The position numbers and the translations under genes were made by a program. Shown here piece by piece: positions 35,097 to 47,660 of a stretch of DNA of 64,000 bases. The number at the start of each line of letters is the position of its first letter. The stretch's first letter is position 1. Below the pieces are notes generated by a model. It was given only the letters and a program-made list of their open reading frames with translations. It was not told where the DNA came from and did not search any database. The stretch is from Carex sylvatica (taxonomy: Eukaryota; Streptophyta; Magnoliopsida; Poales; Cyperaceae): contig CAXKVR010000158.1 of assembly GCA_964058845.1 (NCBI GenBank), positions 95,407 through 159,406 on the forward strand, written 5' to 3'.

Positions 35097-37491
35097 ATGA
35101 TTTGCAAAACATATATATCAAGTGAGTGCATAAATTGGTTATTCTCACAAAATTCAAAATTTGTGAAATTTTTGAATTTTTTGTTTTCCCTTTTTGTCGT
35201 GTTGTGTGTGGTGTTATAGAATACCAATATACTATGAACTTGTAATATCTCTCCCTATTTTTAAAAATGGTTAAAAGGAACGAAATATCACAAAATTATG
35301 CTCAAATGAAGAGATGGCTCCCCCTCAATTCATGCATTAATTACTCCTTAATTTTATAAAATTGTAAATTAAGGCATAATAAATGACACGAAAATAAAAT
35401 ATTACAATTAAAGCACACATATTTGCACTAAATTTAAATTTTAAATTTCATTAGGTGCAAAACATGTAAAATTGACTCTTATAGTCATGAAATTGTTGAA
35501 ATTTAAGTTTTTAATTCTAAATATTAATATTTAGAAATTCTTTGATCATGTTATTTTTCTTAATAAGAAAATATTGAATTATTATTTATGATCAAATAAA
35601 TTAGCCTCTCAAATAGGCAAAATATTATAATTAGTGTACATAATATGTTTAATGAAGTAATATACTCCATTTTTAATTGAAGTTTGTTCATGAAGATTTG
35701 ATATGAAGATTTGATAATTGAAATTTTTATTTGATCAAACTGAATTATTCTCATACGAAGATAATTTTGCAATTAGGTATTTGATCAAGATTCTCATGAA
35801 GGTGGATGTTGTAATTCGGGATTTTCGATTAAATTAAAATTTAATAAGTGAAGTTCTTTAATTAATCAAAGTCCAATGAGGTTATAATTTTATCATTTTA
35901 TCCAATCAAAGACTATTTAACATGACTAATATAGCAATTAACGCATCGTATCTCAAATATGTATATTTATCAAACAGAGCAATTTATCATGGACAACAAT
36001 GTCATATCTTTTGTTATGGCAATTTAGTCATTAAAATAGATTTTTCAATTAATATTACCACATCTATGTATTGCCATTTATTATCACCAACAATTTATAT
36101 CTTTATGTCTCTATAATGGTGATTCTAAAATGATTTTAACAATTAATATTATTATTTCTTAATTTTTTCCAATACACTAAATTTGAGATAAATTTAGCAA
36201 TTAAGTTCAATCAATTTAATTTAGGATCCTTGTCAATTTTAATCTAGTATTTTTAAATGAGTTTGACAATTTTATTCTCCAAATGAGTAAATGTTTCAAT
36301 TTAAGTTTTTATACTTACAGAATTTGACAATTTTATAAATTGTCAATTGGATTAATTTTGTATTTAAAATCTTGACAATTTTAACTAAGTCATTATTTCA
36401 ATAAATAAATTTTATTTTATTTTTGCAATTCAAGTATGAACAATTTAATTAATTTAGGATTGAACATGATCAACTAAATTTGATTCTTGCAATTCACGTA
36501 TTTTTTCATATGAGACCAAATCATATATCCAAATTCAAGTGAATTTTAATGGAGTAAAATTTTGTATCTTAATGATTTTACTAATCTATATGAAATTTCA
36601 TATGGAAATCTTTCAATTCAAGGTCCTATATTAGTATTATATTTTTGTAAATAATTCAATTAATTGAATTCAATATGATTCTCAAATATGAAATGAATAC
36701 GGAAGGGCATCAGGAATTTAATTAATTAGTCAAATTTTAAAATTTTCAAGAACTGAAAATAATTAATTAGGAAAGAAATCAGTAGATTTATGCGCTGCTG
36801 CAGACAGCCGTTGTAACGGTTGGGAAAATATTGCAAATGAAAATGAAATATATGTAGCCAGGAATTAAATTGCATTTAATGTACTTCAAAATTGACAACG
36901 GTTATAAGTGTTGCAACGCTTCCCTCAACGGAACTCTCTGACTCGAAACTGCTCAAACTTGATTTATTCTGTTGCACAACGGTTAGGAATAATTTATTTC
37001 ATTGCACAATGGTTAAAGTATTGATTTATTCTATTACAACGGTAGATAAACCGTTATAATAATTTAATGATGGATTTTATTCTTTAAATAACGTGATCTT
37101 CTTAATTTAATTTTCTTTAATTATTTCGTTACAACAGTTGTTCTACCGTTGTAACGGTTAATGCTATTTTACTTATTTTAAGGTTATTTCATAAGAAATT
37201 CAACTACAATGATTGTTATGATCTCTAATACTTATATGTAGACGTTATCTATACGTCTGACCTTATCATAATATAAGTAATTAAAATTATAGCGCATGCA
37301 TTACTTCAATGGTTCAAATATTTTCTTACATATACTTCACCAACCCTATGTATTTAGATATATACTAATTAAGGTTAATAGCACATATCTTGAATTTATT
37401 TCCCCCTCAATAATTTTAAAATTAAAATTTATTTGGGAGATAATTTGGCCATCTAATTACTCTTTTCTAGATTTAGGCATCCAAACAACAT
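35097..37491. other. noncoding interior of the outer element
   Basis: AT-rich sequence in the place where pol would lie. No integrase, reverse transcriptase or RNase H motif was recognised in either direction. Repeated CCGTTGTAACGGTT-like palindromes occur at about 36800 and 37150; similar ones occur in the LTR. Confidence 0.6.
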
Positions 37492-39084
37492 TCAACATAT
37501 TATTCTTCTCCCTAAACCTACACTCCAATTAATTATGTCCAATATTACAATAATAATTGCAAAATATAAGGGAGGATTTGTGAGATGTTTGAGAGTCGAT
37601 TGATTCCAAATTAGGTTCTTGTGTAAAGTTATGATTGAATGACCAATTGGATTCTTGAGTTTGAACTTTTGCATGGTAATTTGGCTTATTAACAACCTTA
37701 TATTTTATACCTACATTTTTGTTCCTTTTTGACTCAAGTTTTTTGTGATGTTGAGAAACACTCATAGTTGAACCATTAGTTTGAATTCTATTTTGTGAAA
37801 TATTTTTATCTTTTAACTCATAAAATTTTGAATTCTATTTTGTGAAATATTTTTATCTTTTAACTCATAAAATCATTTATTTTATTCTTTAGAATAAATT
37901 GTATTTGATCCTTGTTAAACTAAATGTGCTTGTTGAATTATTGTGTGCAATATTACCCTTATAACTTTTATTATTATTATATCTATACCTAAATGCATAA
38001 TTATGTGACTTTTGATTATTATTAACTTTTAAGTTTAGTGTATGTTTACCTTCTTCTTTTGCACTTTTAGTATTTTTGCAATTTATAATCAATTTACCTA
38101 CCTTATCTTGCTCAAGATTGACTACATTTTTAAACTCATTATATAGATTTTAAAGCCTTATTTTCGGTGTCTAAGGTTTGTATTCTAACTTTTAAATCTC
38201 TATTTCACTTAATTGTGATTGACAATTGTTAATTTTACTAGTCATTTTCAACTCTTTAACTTCGAATTCATAACTTTTAAGCTTACTTTCTAACATTTTA
38301 TTTATAACATTAGTTATTTTTAAGGTTCTATTCTTATCTTGTAATTGGTTTACTTTTATTCTCACAGATTCTAATTCGTCTAAGTGTAATTTACAATTGT
38401 GTGACTCAAGTGTCATTGGCTCAAAATGCATTTACCTTAGTTTAATTTAATTTTCTATAATTTCTTCTTTCCTAAATAAGGTCTTATATGATTCACCGAG
38501 AAGATACCTTAATTTAATTTCAATACTATGTGATTGATCATTATTCAAAGAGATACTTGTATCATCAATTTCTTCACATTTATTGATAAATACAATTTTA
38601 GACTTATAATCATTGTTTTCAAGTTCTAGAGTTATCTCATTGACAGACCTTGTTGATGCTTCACTTGAATCATCCAAGTCCATATTCTTGTTCTTGGATG
38701 TGGCAATGTTTGTTAGAATCTCAATGATTTTCTTGTTGGTAATGTTCTTGCTTGTGATAATCGAATCGACATCCACCATCATCGGACTTTAATTATCATT
38801 TGTCACCAATGCAAGGTTGATATCTTGACCATCCATATTTGTCTCGATCGTTTTAATCTTAGTATTTACTTCATATTGATTTATTAGATCCTCCCACATA
38901 TCGTGGAAACTACTCATATCATTAATTAATGATAAAATAGATTCACTAACCAAATTAATTATATAATTTATTGCATAAATGTTATCTTTTCTTCAAGTTT
39001 GGATTTCGCGGTCAATTCATTATTATCATCAAATTTCGGTACATACCAATTTTCTACAATATTCCAAACCTCATTGGTTTTGAA
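37492..39084 (-). pseudogene. gag 3' part of the outer element
   Basis: It resumes directly after the nested element with TNEVWNIVENWYVPKF, typical of copia Gag. It continues through Lys/Glu-rich, probably coiled-coil stretches (MHFEPMTLESHNCKLHLDEL at 38431) and a degenerate zinc knuckle (CNYYCNIGHN, stop, LEC near 37530), then EKNMLNVVWMPK. Many stops and frame changes interrupt it. No pol follows. Confidence 0.75.
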
Positions 39085-41625
39085 TGTTACGGTATAGTGC
39101 ATGCCAGAAGGTACAATTAAAAAATTTACTGAGCAATATATATGACCTTACCATAACATGCAATCATTCACACGCAGTTTATAGATCATGTCACATACAT
39201 GATCTAGCAGAGTGTAATAAATCGTACCTTGTCCTCTCGCGAGGTGACGGACTTGGGTGCCACAAGCTGCATCTTTGCGATCCGCTCGCTCCTCGTCTTT
39301 CCAAAGTAGAGAAGCCGAGTGGGTGCACACCAAGAGTTAGTTGAATAACCAGCTTGCTTAATTGCTAGATCAGCTCGCTATCCCCAATCAATATCACGCA
39401 CGACCTGATTGATCTCCAACAATAGGTTTGGATAGATCACCAACACCAATTCCCCAATCAAATACACCTTATGGATTTGATTCTCAATCCTCACGCAAGA
39501 TCAATCAATGGATCTTGCAACTCAATCAATCAAGCAAGAAAGAAAAGAAGAGGAGGGATCAAAAATCCAAATCAAGATTGACAAATCGAGTCAAGAACAA
39601 GAAGTACAAACCTCAACCAATCGATCTAGATCTCAACAAGTAGATCAAGATCAAGATCAAGAATCATGATCAAATCACAAACTCGATCAGATCAAGAAGA
39701 GGAGATGACCGGCCCTAGGTGGAGCTCGGCTTAGAGAAGCGGCGGTTGGATCCAACATTAGGTGGATAGGCCTATAGGAGGGATGGTGCAACCGGCGGTG
39801 GCCAATGAGGCTCGGATCGGCCTTGAGCCGATCGGCCAAGAGGAGGTGGCGTGCGGCAAGCCGAGGCAGAGCACGGGTGCAGCGATGGCGGCTCGGGTCC
39901 GGGTGGCTAACCGACGGCAGTAGCTGATAGGTGGTGATGCGTCGGCTAGGAGGAGAAGTGAGATGGCGGTCTCTACTTAGATCGCACCATTGCTAACTCC
40001 TTAGCTCGATTTGATCAATGGAAGAGAAAGATAAGAAGGGAGAAGTTTCTAGATTGATCCTGCCAAATAAATTACTTGATTAGAGTTTATCAATTACACA
40101 AATGTATTTCAAAATATCTCATCTCATGTTGAATTAATAAGGCTCATTTGTTAATTTCATTAATTAATGGTCCATTGGACCAATGGACCATTGGTCTATT
40201 TAAGAATATATTCATCCATTGCTTTCTTTGCAAGCTACTTTATCCCTCTCATGTGTTTGACCAGTCAAAACACATGACACCTCACCCTTGGTCAAAAACG
40301 TGTTTGACCAGAGTTTGACCCGTCTTTGACTTTGGTCAACTTTCTTACCTCTTCACTTAAATGATCATAACTTTTGAATCGTAAGTCCAAATTGCACATA
40401 CCACATATCCACAAGCTCGTCTCTCAATTCTCTATCTCATAGTACAACTTAATTGCACTAAATAGTAGAATTGGTAATCTTCATTATATGTTTACTCTAG
40501 TTAAACATATATCCTCATTCAGTCGAATCGGACCATTGTACCAGCAAGTGTACAAACATGATTCGACTAATTCCTCATCAGATTAAATCATCTAGTGCAC
40601 AAACACTTGTACAGTTAGATTTAATCAAGCCTCTCATTACTTTTTAATGTTTGTAATGGTATTCAATACTTATTCATCAGACGGTATGAAAAGTATTCTT
40701 GTGATATGATGTGCAACAAGTAGTTGTGCATCAACTGTATCATAAACTCGTATGTTGAAACAACTAGAGCCCATGGAGGTGTGACCCACTTGGATCTGTA
40801 TCATGTTGGCAATGAGCATCCAGTCTCATTGATCAAGGTTAGAGTCTAGCAACACGCATTGACTACCCAAATGTACAGACGATATGTAACTGAACAGTAT
40901 CGTTGATCCAATATAGACAGTGCATAGCACTGCCTATGTCGTATCCAATATCACATGATATCTCTAGATAAGTTCATGATAGAATTGTGTCATTCCTGCA
41001 TACTCATCTATTCTGTTTCTTGATCTGCGAATCATCATATACTTGTGATTAGCCAGTATCACAATGCATGCTGTATAATATGATCCCATCAAGCAGCCTA
41101 ATAGATATCATCACTCATACACATTTTTGCTGATGTGTATGAGGAATATTTCCTTATTGATTTCATGTGCTTCATTCCACGAGTCTATACCTGCTGAGAA
41201 GACACCGTTATGGCCCCTTTTCATAGAGAGCGTTAGGTGCCAACCACAAACTTGTATTTCTCGAGTATGAAGTCACTAAATATCTCAGGCTTATGATCCG
41301 ACATCATGCAAACCATCAATGACACAAAACACAGAATCCATCTGATGTTTGCATATGGTCACATCCAATGCCATATAAACTCTTATATGCATCCACATGA
41401 TATTATAGCAGAAAATCGTCCACTCTGTTAATTCACATGCTAATCTCGTGCAACTAGTGTCCCTTGCTAATTGATTGGATTAGGGATATTTAGAGAATAC
41501 CACTTTAGTCCTAGCAAGTGATCTAAATGGTGTCACACTTTAGGAATAAGCTGAATTGCTTCAGTCATCATATGAACCCAAACCATAAAGTCAAAACCAT
41601 TTACTCTAGGACACTAACTCTATCA
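39085..41625 (-). repeat. 3' LTR of the nested element
   Basis: About 2.5 kb from TGTTACGG to CTCTATCA. Its inner end matches the element's other terminus. A GC-rich, repetitive patch lies at 39700-39990. The length assumes everything from the TSD to the polypurine tract is LTR; only the last 810 bp has a partner copy here. Confidence 0.65.
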
Positions 41626-41640
41626 ATCTCCCACTTGGCC

Positions 41641-44218
41641 TTGAGCCTAAATGGTTGACTTACAATTTGTTCAGAATTCTCAGCATATACGAACCGGCGT
41701 ATCAATGCTTCAGTGTAATTCTCAAACTGTTCTCTCTTGCATAAGCCAATAGTCTTTATATGCCCCGCATAAAATATCAACTCAAAAATACTGGCTATTT
41801 TAGCAGAGGGCTGGTTAGTAAACGGTTGTGTTTTCACTTTAATTTGTCCAACTGATTTTCACATATTGCCATGTCATTTGATCAAGCAAGGATCAAGAAA
41901 CGCTCAATCTTTGTATGTAGAGAAAATAAGAATTATCAGTGTTGATATGATTCATTGACTTAAGCAATCACACAAGTCTCAATAATCACAGGGTTATTGA
42001 CTTTGTGTTGCATAAATCACCACGGAGTTCTTTGCAGAACTTATATAATCCTTCTTAAATTTCCATCACATTTTATAAAGTGATATTTTATATTCATATG
42101 CAGGTGTTTGAGTTTCAGTTGTGAATCTTATTCTTGAAAACACTTTCAAGACACAACCTTACATCTGCATAGAATACTGATCCTAGGCTACGATGTATTG
42201 CTGTAGTTATGTAAAACAATGATAAGTGTCAGCCAGTGTACTGCAATCATAGTTTCAATATCATCAGCAATCAGATCGTACCTCAGTCAAACTTCATGTT
42301 GATATCTTTTGTCATGTACTTTGTAGTACGTATATCTATGAGCAATCGCATTATTTGATATGATAGAATTCATTGTTAATAAAACAACATTCTATTGGAA
42401 TCAATTTGTAGCTCATCACATACTCTTTGATATTTAATATTGCTTCGACACAACTTATTTTAAATAAGTGTGAATCCCTAATAAGGGTTCTCCCAATACT
42501 GATTAAATCAGTAACATATCACAATATGCTTTGACTCCCGCAGGTGAGTCCTTTTGAATCTATTTAGGTAGATTCAAATTTATAGGATCATACATCTTTG
42601 CTCATTTATAAAATAATCTTTTATATAATAAAAGAACTACTGGTTTCTTTTATAAGAGATCTGTCATATTAGATTGTGCCATTTCATTCGTGCTCCAAGC
42701 AACTGGTGTATAGAAATGCACTAAGCTTCCACTGACTTCAGCATCGGAGAGTTCTCAAAGATTTCTAAATCTTTGTTTGAAATTTCATCAACTAGATGCT
42801 TGTCTCATATTTGAAAGTTAATTCTTTCAATATGTATTTTTCAGCTATCTTGAATTTCCACTTTTCAAGATTTAAATATTATGGACTACATTTCAAAATA
42901 ATAACCTTTTGAAGTACTGTCCATATTTGTATTTGCAGCTGAAAGTATATTGAATTCATTTGCATGCATGGACGATAATGTTCTTCAGTTCTAAAATACT
43001 TTAAAACTGCCATAATCATTTCGTGATATCCCATGTTGCAATTTTAAATCCAATCTTTCATTTTATTCATGTAAGTTTTATAAGACATTATCTGATGTCT
43101 AAAACAAGTATCTTTCAACCTGTCATTATACATGATCTGCATCATAGTATTCATAACTCCCAGTTATGTGTTGAAATCGGACCCACTCATTTGAATTCTT
43201 CCACAGGTTTAATTATATGAAGTCCGTCATGAGTAAATACTTTACTCATGCCATTGTCCTTATCAATGAATCAATTTTCAGTTATAAGTAATAATGTACT
43301 TATAACCTTGTCCATCTAAGAACAATCTTCCTTTAGCATTTGACTTAATCTCATTTAATCTACTTGGTAAAGAGGTATAGTCATGCTCCCACTAACCTTG
43401 ACATCCATACATGAAACATAAAATATGTTCATTTGAACATCTTGTGTTCTGCAAATATTTTACAATTTACATATACACTCCCACTACTTCTGATTTGGGA
43501 AAAACTTCCAAACTCAATATGTAGAGGATATAAGTAATACAACAAGTTATTATTATTTCCTCAATGCAAAGTAGTACTCAAATGTTTCCATGTTGGTTGT
43601 GAAGAATTTATATTTATATGTATATATAGTCATTCTTTTGTTTCTTGACTATATTCAAATGAGTTTGTGAGAACTTAACTTTTATTATGAGATCAAATTT
43701 GTCTCTTAGATCTAATTTTATTTGAATTGTCATATTAATGACCTTCAAGAAACATAAGCAATGAGGATACTTCATGCTTATAATGACAATAGATCAAATC
43801 ATGATTTAAGCGGATCTATGCAAAAATTGAATATTGAGAATTTCAATTTATATTAACTCAGCTAGTAGTAAATAGTATTCCTCGATAATGTTTATTTTAG
43901 GCAATGATTCAAATTAGAAAGTTTTATCTCTATCAACCTATATAGAGTATGATTCTTTCTAAGTGTAATCATATTAAGAGCAACATAAGTTTCGAAAAGA
44001 CAAAATATTTCAAAAATTCGAAACAGTATCAACATCCCTTATCGAGAAGGGGAAAACATGCTCAATCCCAAGAAAATAACATGCAAAATTAATCTATTAG
44101 TTTCTGATACAGTCTCAAGCAAATATGTCATCAATCAGTCTTTCGCACAAAGTGAAGCCAACACCTTTGTCGAAAACTGAAAGACACATCGCTTCTCATC
44201 CTTCTGTAACAATCATCG
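41641..44218. other. noncoding interior of the nested element
   Basis: No ORF with recognisable retroelement motifs was seen. It contains phrases such as CACTCCCACTACTTCTGATT and CATGCTCCCACTAACC typical of decayed retroelement sequence. It could be a LARD-type element or a pol destroyed beyond recognition. Confidence 0.5.
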
Positions 44219-45021
44219 TCTCATTGATCAAGGTTAGCGTCTAGCAACACGCCTTGACTATCCAAATGTACAAACGATATATAACCGAACAATATCATTG
44301 ATCCAATATAGACAGTGCATAACACTACCTGTGTCGTATCCAATATCACATGATATCTCTAGATAAGTTCAGGATAAGATTATGTCATTCCTGCATACTC
44401 ATCTATTCTATTTCTTGATCTGCGAATCATCATATACTTGTGACCAGCCAGTATCACAATGCATGTTGTATTATCTGATCCTATCAAGCGGCCTAATAGA
44501 TATCATTACTCATACACATTCTTTCTGATGTGTATGAGGGATATTTCCTTCTTGATTTCACGTGCTTCATTCCACGAGTCTATACCTACCAAGAAGACAC
44601 CGTTATGGCTCTTTTTTACAGAGAGCGTTAGGTGCCAACCACAAGCCTGTATTTCTCGAGTATGAAGTCACTAAATATCTCAGGCTTAAGATCCGACACC
44701 ATGCAAACCATTAATGACACGAAACACAGAATCCATCTGATGTTTGTATATGGTCACATTCGATGCTATATAAACTCTTATATGCATCCACATGATATTA
44801 TAACATAAAATCATCCACTCTGTTAATTCCCATGCTAATCTCGTGCAACTAGTGTCCCTTGCTAATTGCTTGGATTATAGATATTTAGAGGATACCACTT
44901 TAGTCCCAGTAAGTGAACTAAATGGTGTCACACTTTAGGAACAAGCTGAATTGCTTCAGCTATCATATGAACCCAAACCATAGAGTTCAAAATCATTTGC
45001 TCTAGGACAGTAACTCTATCA
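44219..45021 (-). repeat. truncated 5' LTR of the nested element
   Basis: Colinear with 40816-41625 (for example CTCATTGATCAAGGTTAG, CTCCACGAGTCTATACC-like and CTAGTGTCCCTTGCTAATTG blocks). The homology stops abruptly at about 44219. Confidence 0.85.
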
Positions 45022-45122
45022 TTGAAAATATCAATCATAAGCATTTTTCCATGGCTAAAATTATTAGTGGTTTGATCAAAGATTGGAGGTTTCTTGACAT
45101 ATCTTGGTACTATTGGTGTCAT
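45022..45122 (-). pseudogene. gag 5' part of the outer element
   Basis: 34 codons beginning MTPIVPRYVKKPPIF on the minus strand, the start expected of a copia Gag (Pro-rich start, then PP-I-FD). The reading is cut at the insertion site of the nested element, and the following codons of the open frame belong to that element's LTR. Confidence 0.75.
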
Positions 45123-45175
45123 TTATAGATCCAAATAAAATTTTCAAATTAAGTGTGCCTTAATTTAAATTTCTT

Positions 45176-45187
45176 GCTCTAATACCA
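45176..45187 (-). other. primer binding site, initiator-Met tRNA (variant)
   Basis: The minus strand reads TGGTATTAGAGC, one base different from the plant consensus TGGTATCAGAGC and two bases past the LTR. Confidence 0.88.
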
Positions 45188-46476
45188 CTTATTGGTCCCA
45201 AAGGCGCCTAGAGGGGTAAATAGGTCATTTTTAAATTTTTTAAAACTAAGTTATTTTTTTATTAACGTGTGTATGTGTTTTTCTTAACAGAAACAAGAGT
45301 AACTATAAACTAATTAAACAAGTATGCATAAAATAAATAAAAGAGTTAAGAAACACTTGACACGAGAGTTGTTTATGGAGTTCGACACTAACGCCAATGC
45401 CTCCAGGACTCGCGACCTTTGAGAGTTGTTTACAAGGTGAAATCGATGAGCTGTTACAAAACTCATGGAAAATCACACGGCCCAAACATGAAAATGGCTT
45501 ACAAGCACTAAAGACTTAAAGTAAAACAAGGCGAGCAATAAAGGCTCAAGGTGAGGAACAAAGGCTCAAGGAAGAAAAAGCGAGCAACAAAGGCTCTAGT
45601 GTTTGTATAAAAAAAAGATTTCTCACAAATTACTCAAATTCTTGTAATATATTGAGTATGGTGGAGAAGATTTTTGGTTGTTGAATGAGTATCTAAATTT
45701 CAAGATCAAGCAACCATGGTGGCTTTCTTTTTGAGTTGAGAAGAAGGTGGTTGACGGCTAGAGCACACACATAAAACCTAATATTTTCTTCTATATATTG
45801 GGAGAGAAGTAAATCTAGGTTTATAGATGTTACTATATATGACGTCTACCTTCCACGGCCCATTGCGACCAATCCATTCATAATTTGAATAATTTGTTTT
45901 TTTTAAAATCCTTGGCAAAAGCTACCAAGTACATAATTTGAATAAAGTCAACACATGAAAGTTGTAGATCTCAGTCTTCTAGAAATTTTAAGCTTTGATT
46001 AACTCAAATCGGAGTTCGTATAATCAAACGGAGGCCAAAATACGAACGGTGTGCAGGTTGCTAGATTTAATCCGTTATAATGATAGGAACCGTTGTGCAA
46101 CAGAAAAATTCATTTCTGATGTCCATAATTCTGCCAAAACTCCAGAGACCAACCGTTGTGGCATCCATCACAAAGGTTATCACCCATTACAACATTTAAG
46201 ATCCGTTACAACAGTTATCAGACGTTGTAGAACTTCAACAATCTTCAAATTGATGACGCTCGAGTGCCTAATTTCAGAATATGTCACTTTTTAGAAAGCT
46301 TGTGAAGAGTAGATGTTGATTTTGAAGTCTTAGCCTTCATTGAAATAATGGTGCAGTCAATTATCTCAAAGACGAATGAAAGAGCCTCAACAATCTTGTT
46401 GAATTCTAACTTATATGAACCTGCACATCAACACAAGCAAATTGTTAAATTCAATATATATATATATATATATATA

Positions 46477-46892
46477 GAGTAAGTCTACCATACATTGCAA
46501 TGCATAGGCACCTCTATGCATTGGACTATAAATCACGGATTCAAAGTCCAAATGACCGATCCAAACCGTTCATCTTGTTCTCCATATTAATATGTGCTTG
46601 GTGACCAAATTTTATATTTTTTGAAATTTTTTTACTATTTATTAAGTCACTTTGAAAATTACTGATCCAACGGTGCCTTTTGATTTTACTGTAACCGTTG
46701 GATCAGCGATTTTCAATGTGGCTTAATAAATAGTAAAAAAATTCCAAAAAATGTAAAATTTGATCTCCAAGCACATATTAATATGGAGAACAAGATGAAC
46801 GGTTTGGATCGGTCATTTGGACTTTGAATATGGTGATTTATAGTCCAATGCATAGAGGTGCCTATGCATTGCAATGTATGGTAGACTTACTC
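46477..46892. mobile_element. palindromic MITE, core type 1, 416 bp
   Basis: The arms are nearly perfect: GAGTAAGTCTACCATACATT to AATGTATGGTAGACTTACTC, with CAATGCATAGGCACCTCTATG next inside, and pairing to the centre (TCCAACGGT / ACCGTTGGA). It is inserted in a TA-repeat tract of the outer element's LTR, so the TSD cannot be defined. Confidence 0.9.
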
Positions 46893-46908
46893 TATATATA
46901 TATATATA

Positions 46909-47576
46909 TGAGTAAGGCTAGGGTGATATGGGTTGCATAGAGAGCTACGGTGCTACGACTCAATATTCGACTTTTCAAAATCCTAACGATCAATCTAAAA
47001 AATTATGCACCATTCAGATATTTGATTTTCTAACTATCTAAAAAAATAGTAAATTTTTTCCAAAAAATTTAAAATTTGGTCTCCAAACACATATTAATAT
47101 GGAAAACAAGATGAATAGTTCGGATCGACCGTTAGAATTTTAAAAACTTGAATATTGAGCCGTAGCACCGTAGTCCTCTATGCTAGCATGTTATGCGTAG
47201 CATAGAGGGCCTCCGTGCAACAACTCAATATTTGACTTTTCAAAATCCTAACGGTCGATCCAAATCGTTCATCTTGTTCTTCATATTAATATGTGTTTGG
47301 AGACCAAATTTTATATTTTTTGGAATTTTTTTACTATTTTTTTAGATTTATTGAATATCGCTGTTTTTTTATGGTCCAGATTTGCTAAAAACAACGATTT
47401 TCAATAAATCTAAACAAATAGTAAAAAAATTCCAAAAAATATAAAATTTGGTCTCCAAACACATATTAATATGGAGAACAAGATGAACGGTTTGGATCGA
47501 CCGTTAGAATTTTGAAAAGTCAAATATTGAGCCGTTGCACGAAGGCCCTCTATACTACGCATAGCATGTTAGCATA
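46909..47576. mobile_element. two adjacent type 1 palindromic MITEs
   Basis: 47180-47576 is a near-perfect palindrome (ATGCGTAGCATAGAGGGCC / GGCCCTCTATACTACGCAT; CAATATTTGACTTTTCAAAA / TTTTGAAAAGTCAAATATTG). 46909-47180 is a related element with an internal deletion (GAGTAAGGCTAGGGTG start; TACGGTGCTACGACTCAATA / TATTGAGCCGTAGCACCGTA). Both share the core with 46477-46892. Confidence 0.82.
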
Positions 47577-47660
47577 TTCCTATATATATGTGTGTGTGTG
47601 TGTATTTTTTGTAAATCTAGTCAAACAGACAAGTAAATTATGGCACAATAAAAAACATAA

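Larger units (their letters stand above)
39085..45021 (-). mobile_element. nested LTR element inserted in gag, TSD TTGAA
   Basis: 5937 bp flanked by TTGAA (39080-39084 and 45022-45026), bounded by TG (TGTTACGGTATAG) and CA (AACTCTATCA). Two homologous ends, 40816-41625 and 44219-45021, are colinear. A polypurine tract (minus GGCCAAGTGGGAGAT) lies at 41626-41640. No coding domain was recognised. The 5' LTR looks truncated at about 44219, probably by an internal deletion that also removed the primer site. Confidence 0.87.
33894..47655 (-). mobile_element. gag-only copia-like LTR element with nested insertions
   Basis: A composite on the minus strand flanked by 5-bp TSDs CATAA (33889-33893 and 47656-47660). 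LTRs lie at 33894-35082 and 45190-47655, the latter enlarged by MITEs. It has a primer site for initiator-Met tRNA at 45176-45187 and a polypurine tract at 35083-35096. Gag remnants are present. No integrase, reverse transcriptase or RNase H motif was found between 35.1 and 37.4 kb, so it appears nonautonomous. Its gag is split by the LTR element at 39085-45021. The empty target sequence (CATAATATATCACGCAT) is visible at about 33370. Confidence 0.88.
45190..47655 (-). repeat. 5' LTR of the outer element, enlarged by MITEs
   Basis: Matches the 3' LTR from TATTGGTCCCAAAGG to about 46450 and again from GTAAATCTAGTCAAACAGAC (about 47611) to the end. About 1.1 kb of palindromic elements lies between. 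The last 14 bases have diverged from the other LTR but keep its length, and the TSD fits. Confidence 0.85.
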
